Source: Prevotella sp. UBA6447
Lineage (GTDB): Bacteria; Bacteroidota; Bacteroidia; Bacteroidales; Bacteroidaceae
DNA: 45,119 nucleotides
Direction: 5' to 3'
Assembly: GCA_002437115.1 (NCBI GenBank)
Contig: DJOD01000045.1
Coordinates: 1-45,119 of the forward strand
The position numbers and the translations under genes were made by a program. Every line of letters starts with the position of its first letter. Position 1 is the stretch's first letter. The notes under the pieces are model-generated. The model made no database searches. It saw only the letters and a program-made list of their open reading frames with translations, and was not told the origin of the DNA. This document shows, piece after piece, positions 25,832-32,445 of this stretch.

Positions 25832-27109
25832 CTATTGGTCGAGATATTCCACCAGGCGGCGCTTCATGACGAGCAACAAGCGCGACTGCAGGAGCTTGAT
25901 GCGCGACTGCAGGAGGGTCTGCGCTGCCGTGTGCAGGTCGAAGGTAGAGAGCATGCCCTCCTCAAACTTGCGGCTCGAGAGGTGGTAGGCCAACGAGTCG
26001 GCGACCACCTTGCGCTCCATCTGCGCCACCTCGCGGCTGTAGCCTGCCAGGTCGGCTTGGGCCTGGGCGCGGTCGTCGCTGAGCTTGCGGCGCGCATCGT
26101 CAAGGTCAAGCTGAGCCTTCTGCCACTCGCTCTTGGCTCTCCGCGCCGATCGCCAGCGGCTGGGGGCGAAGAGAGGAATGGAAAGCGACAGGTAGACGTA
26201 TTCGCCGAGATTGTTCTTCATCTGCGAGCCGAATCCGTCTGCGCTGCCACTTCCCCGAGAGAGATTACGGTAATAGTTGGTCTGCACGCCGCCACCCAGG
26301 GAGAGATGGGGCAGCAGGTTGCCCTTGGCCATGAGCCAGGCATACTTGAGGTCTTTCACTTTCCGCTCCTCCAACTCAACGCTGAGCTGCCCGCGCCCAA
26401 CGGCCTCCCATGTGCTCTCGGGAGCCTTATCAGAAAGGCAGAGCGTGTCGCCCACGGGATAGTTCATCTCACTCTTGAGAGCCATCAGGGCCAGCCGGGC
26501 CTGGTTTTGCTGGTGCAGCAGGTTGTAGTCGTCTTCCGCCACTTGGCTCTCCATCTGCGCCACGTCGGGGCGCGACTTCTCGCCAAGTTCAAGGAGGCGT
26601 TGAGTTTTGAGGAGAAGGGCGCGGCTGTCGGCAAGTTTCTCCTCGGCGAGAGCCACACTCTTCTGGTTGTATATGGCATCTACAAACTTCGTCATCACGG
26701 CCAGCGCCTTGTCGTCGGCCTCCTTCTGCAAAGTAGTGGCAGCCTGGGCACGCGCGTTCTTGGCGCGGCGGAAGGCGTTGAGCGTCTGGCCGCCGTCGAA
26801 GAGGCTAACCGACGCCTCCACCGTATAGTAATTGTTGAAGGTGGTGATGGTGTTATACGTGTTGGTCTCGGGGTCCACATTGCGGCCCCAAGCGTATTGC
26901 CCGCTCACCTGCCCGCTCACGGTGGGCAGGAAGTCGAGCGCGGCCGTGCGGGCGTCGTTGTGGCTCTGCGTGAGCTCGATGCGGCTGCGGCGCACGCTGT
27001 TGGCGTGGCTCACGGCGTAGCTGATGCAGCTGTCGAGCGTCCAAGAGGTTTGGGCGTTAGCGGCCGTGCAGGCCAGCGTCAGGATAAATGTGCTAATCGT
27101 TCTTTTCAT
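25832..27109 (-). CDS. TolC-like outer-membrane efflux protein
   Basis: The protein is 425 residues from the ATG at 27109, which gives a standard signal peptide MKRTISTFILTLACTAANAQ; the open frame extending to 27307 is uncharacteristic. Two outer-membrane-efflux repeats follow, rich in long amphipathic helices, with WTLDSCISYAVSHANSVRRS at the start and tandem ALxAK/AxxQ heptads. It is the first gene of the efflux operon. Its start codon lies only about four bases after the transcription start predicted by the sigma-54-like promoter, which is unusual and leaves either the promoter or the leader in doubt. Confidence 0.92.
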   Translation of the reverse strand: MKRTISTFILTLACTAANAQTSWTLDSCISYAVSHANSVRRSRIELTQSHNDARTAALDFLPTVSGQVSGQYAWGRNVDPETNTYNTITTFNNYYTVEASVSLFDGGQTLNAFRRAKNARAQAATTLQKEADDKALAVMTKFVDAIYNQKSVALAEEKLADSRALLLKTQRLLELGEKSRPDVAQMESQVAEDDYNLLHQQNQARLALMALKSEMNYPVGDTLCLSDKAPESTWEAVGRGQLSVELEERKVKDLKYAWLMAKGNLLPHLSLGGGVQTNYYRNLSRGSGSADGFGSQMKNNLGEYVYLSLSIPLFAPSRWRSARRAKSEWQKAQLDLDDARRKLSDDRAQAQADLAGYSREVAQMERKVVADSLAYHLSSRKFEEGMLSTFDLHTAAQTLLQSRIKLLQSRLLLVMKRRLVEYLDQ

Positions 27110-27123
27110 ACACCCACTATCTA

Positions 27124-27140
27124 TGCCAAAGCCGTGCCAA
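27124..27140 (-). promoter_or_regulatory. Sigma-54-like (-24/-12) promoter of the efflux operon
   Basis: Minus strand TTGGCAC (27140-27134), then TTTGGCA (27130-27124), gives GG-N10-GC spacing and differs at one base from the TGGCAC-N5-TTGCA consensus. No TAnnTTTG promoter is seen nearby. The predicted leader is only about four bases, which counts against it. Confidence 0.4.
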
Positions 27141-27193
27141 AAACACAAGCGACTAATAATGAGCGTTTTACAAAAACACCACAAATCAGCAAC

Positions 27194-27210
27194 TGTCCAA
27201 TAATTGGACA
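27194..27210. promoter_or_regulatory. Perfect 17-bp palindrome, possible enhancer-binding site
   Basis: TGTCCAATAATTGGACA is an 8+1+8 perfect palindrome about 80-97 bases upstream of the start predicted by the sigma-54-like promoter. That is the usual place for an NtrC-type activator site. The pairing with that promoter is inference. Confidence 0.5.
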
Positions 27211-27378
27211 ACCGCGTACAAAAAATAGACACAGCGCACAACCATCTGGACCTCAGAAAAGCATGGAAAATCATGTTGTCAAGATTTATTGTGCAAAACT
27301 TCGTCACGGATTACGGATGAAATAGAGCGCGAAAATGGCGTTTTTTCCAAATCAACCGGAAATTTACACCAGGCAACT

Positions 27379-27467
27379 TTGCGATAAAGGGTCTTTCATG
27401 TTGCGATAAAGGGTCTATCGCGATACGACGAAGCATCGATCGCAACATGAAAGACCCCTTATCGCAA
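27379..27467. repeat. 29-bp inverted repeat with internal direct repeat
   Basis: The left arm 27379-27407 and right arm 27439-27467 are inverted copies with one mismatch, separated by 31 bases. Within it TTGCGATAAAGGGTCT occurs twice directly (27379-27394 and 27401-27416). It can form a very stable hairpin on either strand or offer several copies of one binding site. It lies 270-360 bases upstream of the efflux operon start. Between 27468 and 27730 I see only AT-rich DNA with no gene. Confidence 0.75.
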
Positions 27468-27722
27468 CACAATAGAACCCATTTTATGATAAAAAATATT
27501 AGTTTTTTAAGTAAAATGCCATTTATGTTTTCACAACCAACTGTTTTTTAGATAATTACAACAAAGTCCATATTTTTGCGTATCTTCACAAAAATATTTT
27601 ATCGTTGAAAACAGACGAAATTTCAGACCTCACTTTGTCCATTTTCTTCCAGGTGACCCAAAGCCCATTTGTAGTGGCTTCATAACCAAACATGAAAATC
27701 AAAGTCTACCCTGAAAAGTCAG

Positions 27723-27764
27723 CATAAGAAAAGGGTGGACCAACCTCACGGCAAGCCCACCCTG
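27723..27764 (-). terminator. Terminator-like hairpin at the left edge of the element
   Basis: On the minus strand CAGGGTGGGC... pairs as AGGGTGG / CCACCCT, with a T-rich TTTTCTTA after it. It is preceded by GTTGTTTAAGTTT, exactly as in the glnN terminator at 32340-32385. It may be the original glnN terminator, displaced by integration. Confidence 0.55.
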
Positions 27765-27877
27765 TAAACTTAAACAACTAATAAAATAAGGTAAATCAAG
27801 GTAAAGAAAAAGCCTATGATTATTAGAGGTTTATAGGGTATAAACTTTCTTGTGTTTTCTTATTTTTGCCTATTATT

Positions 27878-27907
27878 GGTACATTTTAGGTACTACTTTA
27901 GGTACTT
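27878..27907 (+). repeat. Left GGTAC repeat cluster
   Basis: GGTAC occurs at 27878, 27889 and 27901 with spacing 11-12 bases, in the context TTTAGGTACT. Bases 27885-27907 are repeated exactly at 32257-32279 near the other end of the element. They are likely integrase arm-type sites or the att core itself. Confidence 0.7.
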
Positions 27908-27972
27908 TAACTTAATTAGCTTGCTTATATCACAGAAAAGTAGTATCTTCGCAGTGGTTAAATGATGATAGT

Positions 27973-27989
27973 GTACCTAAATGAGTACC
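27973..27989 (-). repeat. Inverted GGTAC pair before the integrase gene
   Basis: GTACC at 27973-27977 and 27985-27989 (spacing 12) is the same motif in reverse orientation. It lies 22-38 bases before the integrase ATG, so integrase or the HTH protein binding here could control integrase expression. Confidence 0.55.
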
Positions 27990-28010
27990 TATATTATTTT
28001 TTTTTAGATT

Positions 28011-29216
28011 ATGGCAAGAACAAAGAAAGCAGTTAAAGCAAAAGAACCTGTTAAGGTTTGGTTTAAGCCTTTGAGAAATGGTAATAAAGCCATCTACCTA
28101 AGATGCTATGTGGCAAATACAGGTGGCAAGGGTTACAAGTATGAAAATCTGGGTATGTACTTAGTGCCAGAAGTGGATGCAGCTACAAAGAACCAGAACA
28201 AAAACACCTTGATGGCTGTTGAGGCTATAAAGGCACAAAGAATTATAGATGCAGCAAATGGCAAGGCTTCTATAAAGAAAGCAGATAGAACTAAGAAAAC
28301 CCTGTTGGTAGATTGGATGCAGCATTATGCAGAAGTAAAAGCAAAGTTAGGACAGAGCAAAAGCAACGCTGTAACAATTAATAATGTGCTGTTGCATCTG
28401 ATTAAGTACAAAGGTGGTAAGATAACTATGGCACAGGTTGATAAAGCCTATTGTGAGGGCTTTGTGCTGTATCTTGCAAATGGTACTACTATAGGAACAA
28501 GCAAGCCAAAGAAAACAGGTGAGCATAAAGAAAAGCCTATTGCAGCATCTACAGCCAGACTTTATTTTAATACCTTTGTAACAGCATTAAATGAAGCTGT
28601 TAGGGATGGAGTGATTGATAAGAACCCAACAGCCCAACTAAAGAAAGAAGAGAAGAAACCTTTGAAAAGAAGTGGCAATGATAGAGGGTATCTGGAGATA
28701 GAGGAGGTTAAGAAACTGATGGAAACCCCCTGTAATGATGAGCAAATAAAGATGGCTTTTCTGTTTGCTTGCTTCTGTGGGCTAAGACTATCTGATATAA
28801 AAGATTTGAAATGGCAAGATGTGAAGTATGATGCAGATGGCAAGGCTGTAGTTAGTAAAATACAGGTTAAGACAAGACAAAGTATTGTTGTGCCTTTGTC
28901 TGCAAATGCTTTGGAATGGTTGCCAGATAGAGGCAAGGCAAAAGATAAAGATGCAGTGTTTGATTTGCCCACCCATTTTACAATAAATAGAAGTGTAAAG
29001 AAATGGGCAAAGGATGCACAGATAGAGAAGAATGTAACGTTTCACCTTTCCAGACATACGTTTGCCACAACTTTGCTAACTTTAGGTGCTGACATATACA
29101 CAACAAGCAAGCTATTAGGACACCAGAATTTAAGAACAACTCAGATTTATGCAGAGGTTGTTTCTAAAAAGAAAGTTGAAGCTGTGAACTTGATGGATAG
29201 TGTTTTTAAAAGCTAA
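28011..29216 (+). CDS. int: Tyrosine recombinase (integrase) of the element
   Basis: The protein is 401 residues. An N-terminal arm-binding region (about 1-95, basic) is followed by a SAM-like core-binding domain (about 100-205) and the catalytic domain (about 225-390). Catalytic residues visible: Arg259 (CGLRLSD), His345 and Arg348 (HLSRH), His371 (LLGH) and the nucleophile Tyr380 (TTQIYAEV). It would integrate and excise the element. By reading, the gene holds only three CpG dinucleotides in 1,206 bases and uses AGA/AGG for arginine, unlike the host genes around it. The start is the ATG after a T-run, in the expected frame. Confidence 0.95.
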   Translation: MARTKKAVKAKEPVKVWFKPLRNGNKAIYLRCYVANTGGKGYKYENLGMYLVPEVDAATKNQNKNTLMAVEAIKAQRIIDAANGKASIKKADRTKKTLLVDWMQHYAEVKAKLGQSKSNAVTINNVLLHLIKYKGGKITMAQVDKAYCEGFVLYLANGTTIGTSKPKKTGEHKEKPIAASTARLYFNTFVTALNEAVRDGVIDKNPTAQLKKEEKKPLKRSGNDRGYLEIEEVKKLMETPCNDEQIKMAFLFACFCGLRLSDIKDLKWQDVKYDADGKAVVSKIQVKTRQSIVVPLSANALEWLPDRGKAKDKDAVFDLPTHFTINRSVKKWAKDAQIEKNVTFHLSRHTFATTLLTLGADIYTTSKLLGHQNLRTTQIYAEVVSKKKVEAVNLMDSVFKS

Positions 29217-29320
29217 ATGTATAGACTAAGTGGAGGATGGGAGAGATACCCCACCCCCCCTGTTTACAAATTTTCTTATATAATTTAGCTCACTCTAATA
29301 TTTTTTTTAATTTTTCAATT

Positions 29321-29947
29321 ATGGCACGACCAAAGAAAGAGGATACATACAGAAATTATAATCATAAAACAAAACTGTCTTCAAAAGGGATTAAAGCTTT
29401 ATGCAATTTTGGGGAACACCTAAAAGAACAAGGAATAGATGTAAAGTCTTTAAATATAGCGTCTTTAACAGCAAGATTGGCAACTGGGAGGAGTGACTTT
29501 TGGGAAGAGGAAGAACCACCTACTGAAATTAATCCTTTGAAGTGTACTTTGTCTAAAAAGCAAGTTGAGCAGATGTTAACTTTATTAAATAGCAGCATCT
29601 TATCGGTAGCGGTTACAGTGGAGCAAGCTATGAACTTTTTGAAAGGTGAGTTGGCTGCACCTGTAGTTATAGCAAATACTCGCTTATTCTCTTTTTTATT
29701 GAAGAACTTATCAGACAAAGGACTAATATGTTCAAACTATCAGACAACAATACAACGATTGAACCTATATGTTTCCAAACAGGGAAAAAGGATAACTCAA
29801 CGCAAAATTAGCAGTGCTTTGACTATTATAGATAGAGACTATGCAAATTTGGTTTATAAATGGAACAAGCCTTTAACTCATTGTCAGACAGTCAGATTAG
29901 GGAAATATAAAGAAATAGAAAAAATATGTAATAAATTGGCTCAATAA
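29321..29947 (+). CDS. Unknown element protein, 208 residues
   Basis: Started at the ATG at 29321 (MARPKKEDTYRNYN), because the open frame further upstream to 29237 has an unlikely N-terminus. I do not recognise a family. It has a basic start (MARPKK) like small DNA-binding proteins, a helical middle (SKKQVEQMLTLLNSSILSVA) and a segment LFSFLLKNLSDKGLI, then STYQ-type text, that resembles a winged-helix layout. It lies 104 bases after the integrase and 159 bases before the HTH gene. It is less CpG-poor than the integrase (about seven in 627 bases). A regulatory or partition-like role is possible, but there is no direct evidence. Confidence 0.7.
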   Translation: MARPKKEDTYRNYNHKTKLSSKGIKALCNFGEHLKEQGIDVKSLNIASLTARLATGRSDFWEEEEPPTEINPLKCTLSKKQVEQMLTLLNSSILSVAVTVEQAMNFLKGELAAPVVIANTRLFSFLLKNLSDKGLICSNYQTTIQRLNLYVSKQGKRITQRKISSALTIIDRDYANLVYKWNKPLTHCQTVRLGKYKEIEKICNKLAQ

Positions 29948-29953
29948 TTACAT

Positions 29954-29985
29954 ATTGCTTTGTTTTCCATATTTGCTTATCTTTG
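29954..29985 (+). promoter_or_regulatory. Bacteroidetes-type promoter inside the element
   Basis: ATTG at 29954-29957, a 20-base spacer and TATCTTTG at 29978-29985. It would drive the HTH-unknown-Rep genes with a leader of about 115 bases. Confidence 0.65.
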
Positions 29986-29995
29986 CACCATCAAA

Positions 29996-30080
29996 CAACA
30001 GGTTAGGCAACTTTCTGGGGTTGCCGTTTGTCTGTTGGTTGTGTGGGAGCAAGATGTATCGACCAGAAGAGCATCCCCAC
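29996..30080 (+). promoter_or_regulatory. Structured leader before the HTH gene
   Basis: CAACAG (29996) pairs with CTGTTG (30032-30037), and inside it GGCAAC (30006) pairs with GTTGCC (30020-30025). A second stem GTGGG / CCCAC joins 30043-30047 to 30076-30080. This fits an attenuator, an antisense-controlled leader or a replication origin hairpin. Which one is unknown. Confidence 0.45.
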
Positions 30081-30106
30081 TTTGTTTTATCTCTAATAAA
30101 AATAAT

Positions 30107-30397
30107 ATGAAAGAGATAATATTAAAGCAGTTGGCAGATATTAGGCAGTTTAGCTTGTTGGCTGCTAAGAACGTGTTGGACATGGATGATATTGTCGCTC
30201 TTACAGGGCTTTCAAGAAGTTATATTTATAAACTGACCTGCAAGAAAGAGATACCATATTATAAACCCAATGGCAAGCTAATTTATTTTGACCGCCAAGA
30301 GGTTGAGAATTGGATGAAGCAGAATAGAGTGAACTCTATTGCTGAGGCTGAACAGGAAGCTTCTAAGTACTTAATGGAGAAGGGGGGTAAGCTATGA
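30107..30397 (+). CDS. Excisionase/AlpA-like HTH protein
   Basis: The protein is 96 residues, starting at the ATG at 30107 (MKEIILKQL). A MerR/HTH_17-type helix-turn-helix occupies about residues 25-70: MDDIVALTGLSRSYIYKLTC, then KKEIPYYKPNGKLIYFDRQE, the usual 'tool-box' pattern of excisionases and AlpA-like regulators. It probably directs excision with the integrase or switches the rep promoter. It overlaps the next gene by ATGA (30394-30397), so translation is coupled. Confidence 0.88.
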   Translation: MKEIILKQLADIRQFSLLAAKNVLDMDDIVALTGLSRSYIYKLTCKKEIPYYKPNGKLIYFDRQEVENWMKQNRVNSIAEAEQEASKYLMEKGGKL

Positions 30398-30942
30398 TTA
30401 TCACAGATTATTATAAGTTTGAAAAAACAGCTTTGCTTTCTGTAACAAGAATGGATTGTACAGCCTCAACAAAAAGCTATCCAGAGTTTGAGGATAAGAG
30501 AAAAACAAGAAGCAATAAACAAACTACAAAGAAAGATGCTAATTATGTAGGGGCTTTGACTTGTTACTATGGTGATGTGCCAGAAAAGTTTGGCAATGAT
30601 GCCAGAAGAAAAGCGGATAAATCGGTATCAGTAGGTAGCAAAAATCTTAGTAGTGTTTATGTTCCAGATGTAACTTTACCTTATGCCTTTGGCGATGTGC
30701 AGGGCACAGCAGATGCAATTTTGTTTGTATTTGGTGATAACTTTGAAGTTATTAATGGGAGAGTGAACCAAGGAGCAGTAATGGAAATGTTTATTTGTAG
30801 AGGGCAAAGTAAGAATTGCCAAGCCCTTTATAACTTGCTTTGTGATGGTGGTCTGGATAGTGAAATAGAGGCTTTTAGAAAGCAAGCGGTTACTGATTTG
30901 GTAACCCCTTTGATTGCACCTGTTGAGGCTGAAAAGGGCTAA
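30394..30942 (+). CDS. Unknown element protein, 182 residues (ssDNA-binding candidate)
   Basis: The start ATG overlaps the previous stop as ATGA. I do not recognise the family. The protein has a basic loop region (about 25-52, KRKTRSNKQTTKKDANYVG), then beta-rich stretches (VGALTCYYGD, AILFVFGDNFEVING, VMEMFICRG). Phage elements that use a gene II-type replication protein often encode a single-strand-binding protein next to rep, and position and size suit that, but no OB motif is clear. Four CpG in 549 bases keeps it within the element's composition. Confidence 0.65.
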   Translation: MIITDYYKFEKTALLSVTRMDCTASTKSYPEFEDKRKTRSNKQTTKKDANYVGALTCYYGDVPEKFGNDARRKADKSVSVGSKNLSSVYVPDVTLPYAFGDVQGTADAILFVFGDNFEVINGRVNQGAVMEMFICRGQSKNCQALYNLLCDGGLDSEIEAFRKQAVTDLVTPLIAPVEAEKG

Positions 30943-30986
30943 ACTCTATAGTAAGTTGTTTAAAGTTCTAATTTTAGTAACCGCCT

Positions 30987-31922
30987 ATGTTTGATACTAT
31001 AAATTTTAGGCTAACAAGAAGTGATTATAATGGGGCTGACTTTCTTAGTGAAGTGCCCTGTTATATCACTGATATTTCAGAGCATCATTATAACAATGGT
31101 GTTGTGATTACAGGTAATTTGGGAAACCTTAAAATATCTTGCAATGAGTACCAGATTAAAGTAAAGGATGGTAGTTTGTGTAAATGGTATTTGGGGGATA
31201 ACTTGCAGACTATGGGGAGAAAGGACACAGAAAGGGCTGTTGAAAAATTGTCTGACCTGTTGCATATACCTATGGGTAAAGCACAGATTACAAGAATAGA
31301 TGTGAGCCAAAACTTTATAATGAAACACCCACCATCTGTTTATTTGAACCATCTGGGAGCACTGAAAGGTGCAGTCCGATTGGAAGAGCCAAACACCCTG
31401 TATTATAGAAAACAAGATTATGGGCTTTGCTTCTATGATAAGACAAGGGAGCAGAATGCCAAGAAAGAACACTTGTCAGAGCTCTATGCAGATAGAAATG
31501 TTTTGAGATATGAGCAAAGATATACAAGGAGGCTTGCAAAGCATCTGAGAGTACCAGAAGTTAGGGCTTCTATGTTATATGATGAGGCTTTTTATATTGA
31601 GTTGCTAAACAGATGGAGGGATGACTATAAAGCTATCCAGAAAATTAATGATGTTCAATTAAACTTTGAATGTATGAGGAATAGAAAAGACTTGAATAGA
31701 ATGGGAGTGCTTTCTTTGGTTGAAAGTGTTGGTGGGCTTAATGCAATGCTCAACCAGATAGCAGAGGCACAGCAACAGGGCAAGCTGAACAAGAAACAAG
31801 CCTTTGATTTGAGGCAAGCTGTAAAGGATGCCTGTGCTGTAAAAGATGGCTTAGTGGTGGAAAATGAAGCAATAGCAGAACTTAGCAAGAAAGTTGTTGA
31901 GGCAGTAAGGTTTTATAGATAA
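30987..31922 (+). CDS. rep: Phage/plasmid replication protein, gene II/X-like
   Basis: The protein is 311 residues. It opens MFDTINFRL, the usual start of the Bacteroidetes phage/plasmid replication (gene II/X) family. It carries ITRIDVSQNF (about residue 97-106), typical of its beta-strand core, and LRYEQRYTRRLAKHL (about 174-188) with candidate catalytic tyrosines (Tyr175, Tyr179). These proteins nick one strand and start rolling-circle replication of filamentous phages and small plasmids. The gene has one CpG in 936 bases. It is the last gene of the coupled HTH-unknown-Rep run and ends in a strong terminator at 32024. The catalytic tyrosine is not proven. Confidence 0.7.
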   Translation: MFDTINFRLTRSDYNGADFLSEVPCYITDISEHHYNNGVVITGNLGNLKISCNEYQIKVKDGSLCKWYLGDNLQTMGRKDTERAVEKLSDLLHIPMGKAQITRIDVSQNFIMKHPPSVYLNHLGALKGAVRLEEPNTLYYRKQDYGLCFYDKTREQNAKKEHLSELYADRNVLRYEQRYTRRLAKHLRVPEVRASMLYDEAFYIELLNRWRDDYKAIQKINDVQLNFECMRNRKDLNRMGVLSLVESVGGLNAMLNQIAEAQQQGKLNKKQAFDLRQAVKDACAVKDGLVVENEAIAELSKKVVEAVRFYR

Positions 31923-32023
31923 TTTTGTTTTGGGTTTTCTACTGCAAATAATGAGTGGAATTATTGTATATAGATAACCCAAGCAAATGATTAAAAATAT
32001 TTTTATGGCAAGATTCAATATAT

Positions 32024-32066
32024 AGCCCTGTTGGTCAAATGCAATAGCAAACCAACAGGGCTTTTA
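32024..32066 (+). terminator. Intrinsic terminator of the rep transcript
   Basis: A perfect 12-bp stem AGCCCTGTTGGT / ACCAACAGGGCT with a 15-base loop is followed by TTTT, 100 bases after rep. Confidence 0.88.
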
Positions 32067-32143
32067 ACTTAATAGTGATTTGCTTTAATATAGAGATAAA
32101 GGATAAATTGTGCATACGTTCTGTGTTTTTAACATTAAAACTC

Positions 32144-32174
32144 TTTGATTGTCCAGATAAATTTACTACATTTG
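32144..32174 (+). promoter_or_regulatory. Promoter of a possible small RNA
   Basis: TTTG at 32144-32147, a 19-base spacer and TACATTTG at 32167-32174: one of the best promoter matches in the window, with no protein gene after it. Confidence 0.75.
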
Positions 32175-32180
32175 CAAAAG

Positions 32181-32250
32181 AAACCCCACTGATGGTGCTT
32201 TTTGCACTGCAATATCATTTAACCCATCTTGCTATAAGGTGGGGTTTTTC
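32181..32250 (+). ncRNA. Possible ~70-nt small RNA near the element's right end
   Basis: Transcription from the 32144 promoter would start at about 32181. AAACCCCAC (32181-32189) pairs with GTGGGGTTT (32239-32247) right before a T-run. Inside, GATGG pairs with CCATC (32224-32228) and GTGC with GCAC (32204-32207). The whole is a closed multi-stem structure with a built-in terminator. The 68-codon open frame over it has no supported start. Its target is unknown; it may be an antisense or copy-control RNA, or a passenger of the element. Confidence 0.55.
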
Positions 32251-32256
32251 ATGCAC

Positions 32257-32279
32257 TTTAGGTACTACTTTAGGTACTT
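32257..32279 (+). repeat. Right GGTAC repeat, exact copy of 27885-27907
   Basis: A 23-base exact direct repeat containing GGTAC at 32261 and 32273 (spacing 12). With the left copy it defines either the attachment site or integrase arm sites. Confidence 0.75.
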
Positions 32280-32333
32280 AGTGTGTAAATTATACCTATT
32301 TAAAGCCTATTTCATTTGCTGTAACTATCTGAA

Positions 32334-32372
32334 AATTAAAAGGCTACACCATTTCACAATGATGCAGCCTGC
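32334..32372 (-). terminator. Terminator of glnN
   Basis: On the minus strand GGCTGCATCATT pairs with AATGGTGTAGCC (G-T pairs) and is followed by TTTTAATTTT. It is preceded by GTTGTTTAAGTTTGCA, which matches the left element edge. Confidence 0.8.
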
Positions 32373-32445
32373 AAACTTAAACAACCAATAAAAGAAATAG
32401 ATTGCCTATTGAAAAATACACAATTCTTAAAAATGTCGCCATCGC

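Larger units (their letters stand above)
27766..32385 (+). mobile_element. Integrated ~4.6-kb element with integrase and gene II/X-like Rep
   Basis: The block encodes a tyrosine integrase, an unknown protein, an excisionase-like HTH, a second unknown protein and a phage/plasmid replication protein, all on the plus strand. Its codon use (AGA/AGG arginine, almost no CpG) is unlike the flanks. The limits given use an identical 13-base AAACTTAAACAAC at 27766-27778 and 32373-32385, inside a 25-base match with two mismatches next to terminator-like hairpins on both sides. Alternative limits are a 23-base direct repeat at 27885-27907 and 32257-32279, which would make it 4.37 kb. No capsid, Zot-like, relaxase or transfer gene is visible. 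It could be a satellite of a filamentous-type phage or an integrative plasmid. Confidence 0.75.

Noticed and set aside
25793..27325. 510-codon plus-strand open frame across the TolC-like gene
   Set aside because: The composition is Val/His/Arg-rich nonsense, and the minus-strand gene has a signal peptide and efflux repeats.
27379..27467. CRISPR-like array
   Set aside because: There are only two direct copies with a 6-base gap plus one inverted copy; no spacers and no cas genes.
29237..29320. N-terminal extension of the 208-residue element protein
   Set aside because: The extra residues are hydrophobic text without a start context; the ATG at 29321 begins a typical MARPKK start.
32075..32281. 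68-codon open frame at the element's right end
   Set aside because: It runs through the promoter and structured RNA and into the GGTAC repeat; no supported start or family.
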